Shown piece after piece: positions 34,725 through 45,623 of a DNA stretch of 64,000 nt (positions within the stretch are counted from its first letter, which is position 1; every line of letters begins with the position of its first letter). Under the pieces are notes generated by a model. That model was not told where the DNA came from. It ran no database searches and saw only the letters and a program-made list of their open reading frames with translations. The DNA is from Aquila chrysaetos chrysaetos (taxonomy: Eukaryota; Chordata; Aves; Accipitriformes; Accipitridae). The stretch covers positions 14,346,501 through 14,410,500 of the forward strand of contig NC_044018.1 in assembly GCF_900496995.4 (NCBI RefSeq), written 5' to 3'. The position numbers and the translations under genes were made by a program.

Positions 34725-37250
34725 ATGTCTCCTGGGTGTACTGGATCTTTATAGCACTTCCCATTACCATACATTTTATGGGAAAATTAAGCTGTTCATA
34801 CACACACAAACATATATATATATTAGTTCTCACTGATATCTTAATGGTGATTTCAGTAACAGTTTATCAAAATTGTATCTCAAAAACTAAAAAATACAAA
34901 AATATTAAGCTTTCCCAGGTAAACGTTCTCACTGTTTGCACCCAGCCCTACATAATAAAAGACAAACCAAAAACCTGGTCTTACCAAGTTATTCATGACT
35001 TTCTCATCAAAGTGACCAGAATTTCATCTGAAAATCAAAGATTGTTAAAAATAAAATTATTCTAGTGACATATGAGGTAGGTTAAGAGGATCTTAATTTT
35101 ACCTTTGCATTAAATTTAATCTGAATCTTGAATTTTCTCTTTTGAGGTCAGGATTCAGAAAACTTTTGATACTTCCAGCTGCAGAATATGATAGGGCAAA
35201 AATAACATTACCATCCAACCCATATTTTCACAAACACTACCTTCTGCAAACAGAATTTACCTAATAACAGCTGGTTTTGTATTCACCTTCCTTTTCACTT
35301 TTACCCTCTGAAGATGTGGTAGATGAAATAATAATTTTCCACTTGGTATGTTTGTTAACTGTAAGATTCTATGCTATTTAACTGAATAAATTAAATTCTT
35401 TTTCTGGGAAAATAAAAAAGAACCCTAAATGTTTGATTCTGCAAATTCTCTTAGTTGTGGCCTTATATAATTAAAAGCAGGGAAAACTTAGGAGATTTTA
35501 CATTTTTAAGATTTATTAATAAAATGTAAAATTGTTTAGGACTTTTATTACGAAACCAGGAATAAATGTGAGTTTCTTTTGGGCTGCATTCTGAAGTTCA
35601 CTACTGAATAATCTTGCTGTGAGTGGTCAAGTCATACTGAGGACTTAAAAACACCCAGATGTGATGCTGGCCACATAGGTCCCTTTTTTGCCATAAGCTT
35701 AAAAATCTCGTACACTTTTATTTGCTGGTGTGTTGAACTAATTGAGAAAGACCTTAATCATTTAGCTAACAAAGAAAAGAAATTGGGACAGGCTACCTTT
35801 TCTTTCATGATGGAACTTTACATGCAAGGTTAGTGCTAGAGTTTTTCTCTTTTAATATGTTTGGACATTTTTTGTTACATTGCTTAATGATAGATCTAAT
35901 GATACAGTTTAAGGCCTTACATCATAAATTGTTGTACTCTATAATGCTTTTAATGTCAGTGGAAGTAATTATGGAAAGAAGAGTAAATCCATGTAGGTAA
36001 ATGTGTCAGTATCTGTCTCTTAAACCCATGGAAAATATTAGAAAATCTTTTTGACAGATCTGGCCCTTAGTTCTCAGCACCATAAAATGTGAAGAACCAT
36101 CAATACCTAGTGTGTTTCTAATATTTCATTCTAAGAATGAAATACATTGCATGGAAGTCATTGTCAGGATGAAGTTAAAAAATTTCTGAAAGGATATTTC
36201 AGTGAATAATTTAGAAAGGGTTTCCTTCTTTCTCTATTTGCTTACACATTTATTTGTTTAGAAAAGCAAATTCAGTTATTTTCTGACTCTTAGCAGGAAC
36301 TTTTTTTTTTCCTTCTAGATATTCACAGGCCCATTGATAACTAGTGGTTTATTAAATAACATTACAGCTTATCTCTATAAGCTCAAATCAATACAATGCT
36401 GCAAAGATAACGTCATCCCCGACCTTTATGTTTCATATAATTTTTATTAAACTTAGATAACTCAGTAGCTCTTCATTCAGAGTCTGAAAATCAGCTTATA
36501 AAATGAACATTTGAAACTTGAAGTAAAAGTTGCAGTCAATACTGCCAAAGAAAGCCACAGTGTGAGCCTGCCACTTCGTCTCCTTAGAAGAAACCTAAAC
36601 TGGGAACATACAAACAATATTTTAAAAACTATGCGTATATACAATTTTATTCTTGCCAGCACTTGTCTAACATGCATGTTTTGACTTTTATGTTAAGTGT
36701 TTGCACAATATAAGAAAAGGCACCAAACATCCAAGTCTTATGATTTTTAGAAATCTTTCCTAATGTATGTATTAAAATGAAATATAGTTATGGGCCTTCC
36801 TCTCAGATAAGGACTTGCTGCTACAGAAAGTTTGACAATTGTATCAAGTAAAGCAATTTTTTTTAAGGAGATAAATATAAAAAACCACATTCTTGCTAGA
36901 AAATAAAATCAAATACTGTCTTAATTATTTTGGTAAAATCACAATGATTTCCAGTAACCATTATGATTGATCAAGTCAGTGTTTTTATTACAGCATAATC
37001 ATGAGTTGAATTCATTGCTGTTTAGCATTGTAGAGAACAAGATTCCATATAAATGATTTTACAAAATCAATGCCCACATACACCAGGGAAATATAATTTC
37101 TAGGGAAAAAACAGCAGCCAAAAGACCCAGTTTGCTTCCAAAATGATTCACGTTTTCCCCTTCAAAAGAAAGGTGTTTTAGGATGTTTTAACTTCATACC
37201 ATAACATCCTTGACAATGGAAAGTTCTAGAATAGCAAAGGACAGAGAATC
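34725..37250. other. Unique non-coding DNA
   Basis: No gene or transposon is supported. Contains (CA)/(TA) stretches near 34800-34822 and an A/T-rich unique body. Frames up to 109 codons (34736-35065, +) begin inside the CR1 end and run into AT-rich DNA. They show no motif. Confidence 0.55.
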
Positions 37251-37973
37251 TGTATTGGGTTTGCGTGGCAAGGTTTTGGTAGTGGGGGGGCTACAGGGGT
37301 GGCTTCTGTGAGAAGCTGCTAGAAGTTCCCCCCGTGTCCAATGGAGCCAATGCCAGCCGGCTCCAAGATGGACCCACCGCTAGCCAAGGCCGAGCCCATC
37401 AGCGATGGTGGTAGTGTCTCTGGGAGAACAGATTTAAGAAGGGGGGAAAAAAACCCTGCACAACAACCTGCAGCCAGAGAGAGGAGTAAGAACACGTGAG
37501 AGCACCAGCCCTGCAGACCCCAGGTCAGTGCAGAAGGAGGGGAGGAGGTGCTCCAGGCGCCGGAGCAGAGATTCCCCTGCAGCCCGTGGGGAAGACCATG
37601 GTGAGGCAGGCTGTCCCCCTGCGGCCCAGGGAGGTCCACGGGGGAGCAGATCTCCACCTGCAGCCCGGGGAGGACCCCACGCCGGAGCAGGGGGATGCCC
37701 GAAGGAGGCTGTGACCCTGTGGGAAGCCCGCGCTGGAGCGGGTTTGCTGGCAGGACTGGTGACCCCACAGGGGACCCACGCTGGAGCAGTCTGTGCCTGA
37801 AGGACTGCAGCCCGTGGGAGGGACCCACGTTGGAGAAGATTGTGGAAGACTGTCTCCCCTGGGAGGGACCCCACGGTGGATCAGGTGACGAGTGAGGAGT
37901 CCTGCCCCTGAGGCAGAAGGAGCGGCAGAGACAGTTCAGTGAGGAACTGACCCCAACCCCCATTCCCCATCCT
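37251..37973 (+). mobile_element. 3'-truncated LTR, same family as LTR-B (LTR-D)
   Basis: It starts TGTATTGGGTTTGCGTGG, matching the starts of LTR-A and LTR-B. It keeps the 5' block (CTGTGAGAAGCTGC, CCGGCTCCAAGATGGACCC), a TATA-like GATTTAAGAAGG at about 37430, and the GC-rich minisatellite (about 37530-37910). It stops after AACTGACCCCAACCCCCATT at about 37973, which in LTR-B is followed by some 345 further bases with the poly(A) region and the CACAACA end. That part is missing, so no target duplication can be read. Long antisense open frames in it (one of 229 codons starting in the right flank) are a product of GC-rich repeats. Confidence 0.85.
37530..37910. repeat. GC-rich minisatellite inside LTR-D
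   Basis: Repeated words are CTGCAGCCCG, GGACCCCACG, CGCTGGAGC and GGAGCAG, in units of about 35-55 bp. Unit order partly differs from LTR-B, as expected of an array that gains and loses units. Confidence 0.75.
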
Positions 37974-38865
37974 GTCATGAAAACAAGCCTGTTAATATGT
38001 ATAGTCACAGGTAGTTCTTTGCCTCAAAATACCATTATAAAAATAACACAAAAATGTTATCCGCAGTCTGCTAAATGAGTCTTAAGAAAATACTCTACAG
38101 TAAACTGGCTGTAATATTATGATTGTATAAATATAAAAATGAGAAAGGGGTAATTCGCCTCCAGCATTGCAGATGGACCATAAAGAGTGCTAAATGTAGG
38201 GGGGTGTATTCTTTTAGAATTAGCTTACTTCTTGTGTGGGCCATCTACCCCATTTCCACATAAAAGGTTACTGTAACTCTGTGCTTGCTAAAAGGAAGGA
38301 AGAAAATGGAGATTTTATAGACCTTTCAGCTGTCTATGCAAATGCAGCAATCTGGACTGGATTCTTTTCTACCTTACAGTTTGTGCGACCTGTGGTTCCC
38401 ACACAGATCAGCCTTAAAACTCCTCTTGGATTTCCAGATCAGGCTCTGAATGATTTTCAGGCATAATTTTATACAAAGGCTGCTAAAAATATAAATAATA
38501 TATGTCTACTACTTCAACTCTGCAGGCTGCATTTGAGATACATAAATACTTTTTTTATTTTTTTTAGAGCTATGAACAGTTACTAGTGAGCATATTTTAA
38601 GACTGGTTGAATTTTTATATGCTCAACAGTAGTATTTCTGCAGAGATTTAATGAAGATTTCAGTCCTTATACCCTAAATATTTATTTTACATATTTTTAG
38701 GAGCTTTATAGTCCAGAATATTTCATTGTTCAGGAGAGGCCTGAAGGCAGTTGGCATCTTTGCAGGGATTTTAATGAGCTTTGGGTCAACTTTACTATGT
38801 TCTGGTAAAACAGAGTATTCCTAGATGACAACACAAATTCAGATTTTGAGTAAAAGTAGGCATTC
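37974..38865. other. Unique non-coding DNA
   Basis: No gene is supported. A 76-codon frame at 38236-38466 (+) has a mixed, protein-like composition (including KGYCNSVLAKRKEENGDFID) but no recognised family and no clear splice signals. Confidence 0.45.
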
Positions 38866-38950
38866 AAAGAAGTTAAGGCCAAAAAGGACCATCATAGTAA
38901 TTTCATTTTCCATCCCATGTAACACAGACTATAACTACATCAAACTGTGT
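38866..38950 (-). mobile_element. Ancient CR1-like 3' end
   Basis: The plus-strand text GAAGTTAAGGCCAAAAAGGACCATCATAG, then CCATCCCATGTAACACAGAC and TATAAC, resembles the reversed 3' end of old amniote CR1-type LINEs (consensus idea: AAGGCCAGAAGGGACCAT..., then ...ATAACACAGGCCATA). Heavily substituted and only about 85 bp long. It predates the other CR1 copies here. Such relics sometimes survive as conserved non-coding elements. Confidence 0.5.
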
Positions 38951-39329
38951 GGGAAATATTGAACTGGTGAAAAAGAAGATTACAAAAGGGATTGTGGAGC
39001 AAATGAAGATAATGGACAGAGAGAGAAATGAAACTGTTATGAGGTGGTAGAAGTGGAACTCCTCAAGTGGTCTTCCTCAAGGATAGACCTTACAGTGCAT
39101 TCCAGGTAATATTACTGTTAGCTACTGTGGCAATATCTAGAGTATGCACATGTACATTCCAAGTTCTATTCTCATCTACCACTGCTCAATATGAGACTAG
39201 AAATCATCATAAACATCCCAGAAAGTACCATGACAGTAGTCCAGATTTGTCTGGAAGGAAAAATTCAGGGTCTTTTGCCTCTTGCAGCATCTCAAATGTT
39301 AACTTGTAAGGCAGAAGTGATGACTTGAC
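38951..39329. other. Unique non-coding DNA
   Basis: No feature is recognised. Contains a CATTCCAG|GTAATA donor-like site at 39104 without a supporting exon. Confidence 0.5.
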
Positions 39330-39671
39330 ACTTTAGAGCACTCCCCTACCTGAGTGTTGGCCAGTTCCTTACAGCATGAGATGTGGTGTTGAGGATCCTG
39401 AGAAAAGGCAAAGATTCAAATAGCGGGGTCACAACCCTGATTTTCAGGAGACCAGACTTGGACCTGTTCAGATATCTGCCTAGAAGAGGCCCATGAAACA
39501 TAGTCCTGGACATGAGTCCAGGAGAGCTGGTTGATTTTAAAGGATCATCTCCTCCAAGCTCAAGAATGAACAATTCTGAAACACAGAAAACAAAGCGAAG
39601 GCAGCAGGAGGCCTGCATGGATGAACAAGGAGTTCCTGAAAAAACTCAAACATAAAAAAGACATATAAGAA

Positions 39672-39986
39672 GTGGAAGCAGGGTCAGGTCACCCAGTAGC
39701 AAACAAGGACAGTATCTGGTTATACAAGGATGAGGATAGGAAAGACAAAGTTCACCAGGAGTTTAATCTCCTGAGGGATATGAAGGGCAACAAGGAGGGC
39801 TTCCATGGATATATCAGCAACAAAAGGAAGACTAGGAAAAATGTGGACCTGCTACTAAATGTGTCAGGGAACCTGGTGAAAAGGACACAGATAAGACCGA
39901 GCAAGTTGATGCCTTCCTCACTTTTCCTGCTAAGATTTGCCTTCCAGGCCCTTGATACCAGTGAGAAGGTCTGGCGCAAGACATAG
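39672..39986 (+). pseudogene. CR1 ORF2 endonuclease-RT linker remnant
   Basis: A 104-codon frame whose middle matches the conserved CR1 ORF2 linker (a GNKEGFHGYISNKRKTRKNV-like string; functional copies have GNKKGFYKYISSKRKARENV-like sequence). The end has drifted out of frame. No catalytic residues of either enzyme domain are in this piece. Confidence 0.85.
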
Positions 39987-40076
39987 CCTCGTTGGAGGGG
40001 GACGAGGATGGGGAACTTTTAAATAAGCTGACCATATACAGGCTGATGGGAAAGTATTATCAGCAGGTCGAGGGCA

Positions 40077-40313
40077 GTGATCTTTCCTCTCTACTCAGCA
40101 CTAGCGAGGCCACATCCAGAGTGTTGGGTCCAGTTCTGGGATCCCCAGTACAAGAGAGACATGGACATACTAGAGAGAGTCCAGCAAAGGTCTGCAAAGA
40201 TGATAAAGAGACTAGAACATCTGATGTATGAGGAGAGGCTTAGAAAGCTGGGTCTGTTCAGCCCGAAGAAGAGAAGGCTCAGGAGGATCTTAGCAAAATA
40301 TATAAAGGCCTGA
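40077..40313 (+). pseudogene. CR1 ORF2 C-terminal remnant
   Basis: A 78-codon frame with the CR1 words LYSALARPHPECWVQFWDPQ, then MDILERVQQRSAKMIKRLEH and RLRKLGLFSPKKRRLR. The tail (TEHWNRLP-equivalent) continues in other frames to about 40520, showing at least one frameshift. Confidence 0.9.
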
Positions 40314-40630
40314 TGTGGGTGAGTAAAGAAGATGGAGCCAGACTCTCTTCAGTGGTGTTGAGTGACAGGATGATAGGCACTGGGCTCAAATTGAAATAGC
40401 AGTAATTCCACTTAAACATAACAAAAATTCTTTTTCCTGTGAGGGTGGTCAGCCACTGCAACAGGTTGCTCAGAGAAGTTGCGGAGTCTCCATCCTTGGA
40501 AACATTCAAAACCCAACCGGTCAAGATGCTGGGCAACCTGCTGTAGTTGACCCTGCTTTGAGCAGGGGTGTTGGACTAGGTGAGCTCCAGAAGTAGCTTC
40601 AAACCTCCGCAGTTTAGCGATTGTGTGAAG

Positions 40631-42389
40631 ATAGCATGGCAGAGTCGCCATCAACGTGCTGTGTATCACCTGCAAGACATTGTGTGCCTTCACAAAATTT
40701 CCACAACACAGCCACACAGACTTTTTTTCTTATTTGTTTGCTTTGTCTTTACTACGCTATGCTTTAATGCTGTAACTGTTCTAAGTCCTTGCAAAGAGTA
40801 CAGTCACCACCAGAGCCAGTGTCACTGCAATATTTACCAGCAGAAAGTAATTTACGCGGACCAATGTCACAATAAATATTCCTTCCCCCTCTTCCTGACA
40901 TTTTAGCTTTCTTCTGAATTTCTAGTTCTGGCATTAGCATTGAGGATGCTAAATGACTCAAATCTGCCTAGTAACAACTTGTATCTTAACTTTCATGACA
41001 GTCAGCAACACTACACCTGATTGGCTAGCATCATGCACCTACAAGATTTTGTTTCTTCATAGCTAATGTGTAGTCATTATAATTTGGGTTGAATGAACTG
41101 CTTTCTTTTTTTCATCAGTCAACAGAGAAAGGGAAAAAGGGTAAATACAGTTGATCACTGGTATGAAAAAAATCTTTCCACGTGCAGCTTGATCCCTTCC
41201 ACATCCTCCTCTCCTGTGGTAGCCTGTCCATCTCCTGTGTCTTTCCCCCTCTCAGGCATGAGCTATAGTACTTACAGGAGCTTGTGGGATTAGCTGTCAA
41301 CCTCAGAACAAGCATTTGTGATCAGCAGTGGCACTGATGGGGAAAAACAGGCATAATGTTGTTTGTCCTGAAAATCTTTCCTGTCACTATATGTGCAGGG
41401 TGAGGAAAATAAAGTTTTCATGTATCTTCTAGTTTGTCCTTGTCATGGAGGATAATTGCTGAAACTCAAGTAGCTTTTCAAATAGCCAAGAACATTCTGA
41501 TTTTCAGATCAATTATCTCATTATAACGCAGTTAGATTTTATGAAATTTTTATATGGCATCAGAAACATGAGGGACTTGACTTAGACTAGGATGTGGTTT
41601 TGTATTAAAGAGAACAGAGCATTTCTTTTGCATCTAGCTGGACACCTAAATCCAGCTGTCCGTTGGGGTACATGACAGAGTTACCAGAAAGTGACACTGT
41701 ACTACCTATCACCTGAGCTTTGAGAACTGGTTGTGTGCATGCTCTCAACCTGGAATTGAAATGATGTACTATGACTTTGCCTAGACATGAAGACAAAACA
41801 AGCTAACTGAACTTACTTAATTCTTCCTATAATTAAGGGCATGCATTCAGCCACAGTGCGTCAGTTGGCATCTATTGCAGTTTTTACTTTGGTGGTTCAT
41901 TCCTGACTCTCAGGCTGGGGTTAAAGAAAGGCTGGAATTTTTTGCAGGATGGGTTGAAAGGAACACCACCTGCCTTTTTGCTGTGATGTGTGACAAAATA
42001 GTTGGTCCATGCTGTGGAGGCAATGATTCAGGACTGTGTGATAATATTCTAATATGCTGGAACAGAAACAGTAAATAAAAATTACAGCAAAAGTGTAGCT
42101 TTTGGTGTTGGGGAGATGACAGACTATAAAAGAGGAGTGATATTCATATGTTATAATACTGTTGCATATACTAACACAAATGAATTACATTGCTATTTAA
42201 CTCTGGATGGCCTTTTCAGATGTGGTTTGATATTACAGATTAAATGAAAAGACATCAAGATTTTCAGAGAATTTAACTAAAAGGCAACTCCACGACAGAT
42301 GGCCTGAAAGCAGAACACAAAATGGCAGGACAGTAAAATTTATCAAAAAGTGTAATTAGTCTGCTACAGTCCAGATTTCAACAAGAGAG
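40631..42389. other. Unique non-coding DNA
   Basis: No gene or repeat is supported. Open frames up to 108 codons (40580-40906, +) start within the CR1 end and have no motif. Confidence 0.5.
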
Positions 42390-43690
42390 GTGAGAAAAGC
42401 TGAACACATGCATGAAAGAAATTCACTTGCTGTCAGTCCTTCCCTGCTTCTGAGTCTGGCTGCACACAAAACACAGGCAGGCACACAGCACTCAAACACA
42501 GACAGCACCAATGGCCACATCCTGCTCCACTCTCTGGCTGGTCCACTGGTGACCATATATATACGTAATGTGGATTGCTCCAGTAGCTGGGCTCAGACAC
42601 TCTGCCCAGTGGCTGGCCCCTGGATCCCAGTCTCCCTCGTGGCTGGCACATGGATATACAAACTCTGAGGCTACAGTCCTCCTCCAATTGCTGGTATAGA
42701 CTGTCTTGCTCACAAATACACAAAGACACACACCCACACACACACCCAGCTGGGAAACCTCTGGTCCCTTTGATGTCTCCAGCTCCTCCAATGGTTTCAC
42801 AAACCCCTGGCTCCCAGGCCATGTCACCTACTCACCAGCTAGTCTGGTTTGAGCTTCATGAGCGCTCACACTCACTCACACACTTGCACTCGCTCCAGTT
42901 GCTGGCTTCATGGACACATGGATCCTTATGACCTGAGGTCTCACTCCAGCTGCTGGCACTTAAATCCAGTAACTCTGGCACCTGGGCACCAGGGCCACCT
43001 GATCTGTGGTCTGACTCCAGCTGCTGCACTCACACCTGTATATGCACACATGCACACAGAATAGTCTCTTACCCAGGAAAAAGAGTTAGAAAGGAATTTG
43101 ATAAGACGATAGGGCAGATTACATGGCCAGCCAAGTGTACTGATCAGCAAACTATTTACACATAACAGGCCTTTTCTCATCCACTTACACCTCTATTTTC
43201 CCATGCTTCTTTGTCCCCAAGTCACCTACATCCCTCCTCTTCCCTGCCTTTGGTTCCAGCTGTAAGCATACGATAAGTCTTGGGTAATCCCCAAATGTTC
43301 TTCTCTTGCATCCCATACTGTGTCCCATGTCCCCAGGCAGCAACCCCCCCGTCAGTCCAAAAGGTGCTGTCTCATTGACTCTTGATGGGTTTCAAGCATG
43401 GAAAATGGGGAGATGGTTCTCCTGGGACAGCCCTGGGAGGGGCCCAGACAGGGTGTCCCCTTCCTCTGAGTCTTTAATTTGGGCTCCCACCTGGCTTTGT
43501 GCCCCTGTGCTCCTCTGGGCTTGTGGAGATACTCCCCTATATTTGAGTGTGATGAAAATGAAGTGCAGTCAGTGCACAGAACTTCTTTATAGTTTCTTCT
43601 TGCCAAGTTACCACCTCTATTTGTTCTGTGTTCAGACTCGCACTGTGCAAAAAATTGTGAAACCACTATGTGATTAGGAGTGAACTGATG
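42390..43690 (-). mobile_element. Degenerate LTR-like region with minisatellite
   Basis: This 1.3-kb block is GC-richer than its flanks and strand-biased (C-rich on plus). From 42560 to 43035 it carries degenerate tandem units around the word CTCCAGCTGCTGGCAC (variants CCAGTAGCTGG, CCAGTTGCTGGC, CCAATTGCTGG and CCAGCTGCTGCAC), mostly 60-80 bp apart. (CA)n stretches are interspersed (42725-42750, 42870-42885). Read on the minus strand, a CT/T-rich then GTAAGAGACTATTC-like segment precedes the array, reminiscent of a bird retroviral LTR with an internal minisatellite. Ends, duplication and poly(A) signal were not resolved. Confidence 0.45.
42725..42750. repeat. (CA)n microsatellite
   Basis: An interrupted CA/CAC run (GACACACACCCACACACACAC) inside the minisatellite block. 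Confidence 0.9.
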
Positions 43691-45493
43691 AGAAGACATA
43701 TTGGGTCCTATTTATCCTTCTTTGCAAATAAAATACAAGAATACAAATAATTTTTTCTGACACACACTGTTCTTTAACTTTCTGGAAATTCCCTTCCCTC
43801 CTCCTCTACAGAGTATCCTATGTATGGCAGGATACATCAGATATGTAGCCTCCAAGGGAGTTTTTGCACTGACTTCTGTGAACTTCAGATGAAGTTTTAA
43901 GTCTCTTGGTATTTCTATCTGGGTAACACTTCAAAGTCATGCTAGTCCTATCAATAATACGGTGTCTAGCTCAATCTGGGATGCTGCTGCATCTTGTAAG
44001 TACAACTGTTACTAAATGCTATTGTATTAAACCAACATTTTGATGGCATTTGAAGGTATGTCAATTAGGAACCACTTTCTTCACCCAGTTAGCTGAAATT
44101 TTAGAGTAATTCAAAGTTATGTCCCTGTCCGTGTTGTGAAATCAATGTTCTGCTATCCATGAAATCACATGTGGCTCAGTGGCGTTTCTGGTTGTCCAAA
44201 GGAAGGAGAAGCATATCTTTTCAAGAAGGCAGGGAACCTCTAAAGCATGATGGAATTTATGCACAATGTAAAATTACATGCTTTTCTTCACCGGGGAAAA
44301 AAAGCAATCACATTGGAAAAATGTGCAATCTGATCTAAACTAACCTGAAATTGGTATAATTTATAGTTAAGTGTCCTATGACTATACTCATCACTGAGCC
44401 ATAGTAGTCCAGGCAATTTATATTAAATACTATGGAATAACAGCGATTTCTATAGATACTAAAATTACAGATATATAAATGGTTCCAATCATATCAAAGA
44501 AGGTCCTTAGACCTTAATATTTGGACCATAGAATTCCCTTGAAAAAAAGAGCAAGGCATTTCTTTTCCAAGTCCAGAACACTATTTACCTTTATTTAACA
44601 TAAATAAGTTTAATTTGCTTTTGTCCCAGAAAAACATTTAGTTTTGTGTAGAGGAAAATAAGATTTTGTAGTGTATTTATTTATTTATTTATTTATCCTT
44701 GGAATCTGTTAGAGGGCTTTAGATATTGGACAATAAAAAATATTTTCAAGACAACAAGAGTTTTGAAAAGACATTTATACAAACTTTTTAACTTAAAATT
44801 ATTTTAATAAAATATTTGTAAGATCATTGTGCCTCTACTGATGTTGCAAATATAGAAATTATGTAATTATGAGTATGTAAAACTGATTATTTGCATTATG
44901 TAGGTGAACTGATTTAAGTAATTCTTTGAAAATTTCTGTGGTTTAGTGTTTTATATTTTTAAAGCAAGAGAGAATGTAAATTCTATAACTAATTCTTAGT
45001 TTCTGCTTGAATCAAATGTGACTTCCTATTACAATTTTCACATTGCTAGTCAAAACTAAACCTAGTAAAATCAGTACAAAATTAGAAACTAAGCTCTGTA
45101 TAATCTAACTGTTATTTGATGGCCAATGTCTTTAAGATGCATGTGTGAGCTAAAGTTAAGATTGGTGAGAAGCTGAAGGGAGACAATTACTCTCTCAATT
45201 AAATAATTAGTGTCTACAAAGGCCTGTTGACAATTCAGTTTTTTTGCTGTGTTGAAACTGATGAAGACTGTGATCTTCTAAAATAGATCAAAGTGACAAT
45301 TCACTTTGTACAAACATAGATTTGTCTACACCGGGAAAGTGCGTTTTACTCTTTTCTTCTTTTGTTTGCAACTACTACTCTAGTCACATTTGGAGAAAAC
45401 TGGTTTCTGCTGCATTTAGAACAGATGTTTAAATTATTTTAAAATATTCATGAAATCAAAACTGTGCTATGATTGAGTCTAAACATGCATTCA
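43691..45493. other. AT-rich unique DNA
   Basis: No gene is supported. (TTTA)5 microsatellite at 44674-44696. Very AT-rich from 44400 on. Confidence 0.55.
44674..44696. repeat. (TTTA)n microsatellite
   Basis: Five to six perfect TTTA units within AT-rich DNA. Confidence 0.95.
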
Positions 45494-45623
45494 GGGTCAG
45501 GGACCTCACAGACAAGGTGGAGAGGAGGGTAAACACAATTGACAGTGCATCAGAAAGGGTTACAGACAAAGCAGCATAGAAATTGCTGTGGTGACAGGCG
45601 CACAGGGAAGCAGAACACTAGGA
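45494..45623 (+). other. Coding-like, splice-donor-bounded segment, unidentified
   Basis: A short GC-richer segment in AT-rich DNA ends at a strong donor (CTGCAG|GTGAGTTCC). An acceptor-like CATTCAG ends at 45493, but its pyrimidine tract is weak. One frame starts with an amphipathic, helix-like peptide (VRDLTDKVERRVNTIDSASE) and meets TAG after 26 codons. The other two frames are open after that point. This could be a non-coding first exon, a decayed coding exon with a frameshift, or chance. No family is recognised. Confidence 0.18.

Larger units (their letters stand above)
39330..40630 (+). mobile_element. CR1 LINE with the reverse-transcriptase core deleted
   Basis: Two CR1 blocks occur in the same orientation. 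Block 1 (about 39340-39990) reads as the ORF2 stretch after the endonuclease, including the codons for ...DMKGNKEGFHGYISNKRKT.... Block 2 (about 40060-40628) is the ORF2 C-terminus and 3' region, ending TTGACCCTGCTTTGAGCAGG and TTGGACTAGG. In a full CR1 the reverse-transcriptase catalytic domain lies between them. Here only some 70-90 bases separate the blocks, so well over a kilobase is missing. This is a decayed, internally deleted copy. Confidence 0.88.

Noticed and set aside
37319..38008. 229-codon open frame on the minus strand, the longest in the window, Pro/Ser/Gly-rich
   Set aside because: It lies almost wholly in the GC-rich minisatellite of LTR-D and starts in unrelated flanking DNA. 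Three other frames in the same DNA are also long and open, which is a composition effect.
43306..43699. Overlapping 115- and 123-codon frames on opposite strands
   Set aside because: They lie in the GC-richer LTR-like block. Neither shows a motif, and overlap on both strands points to composition.
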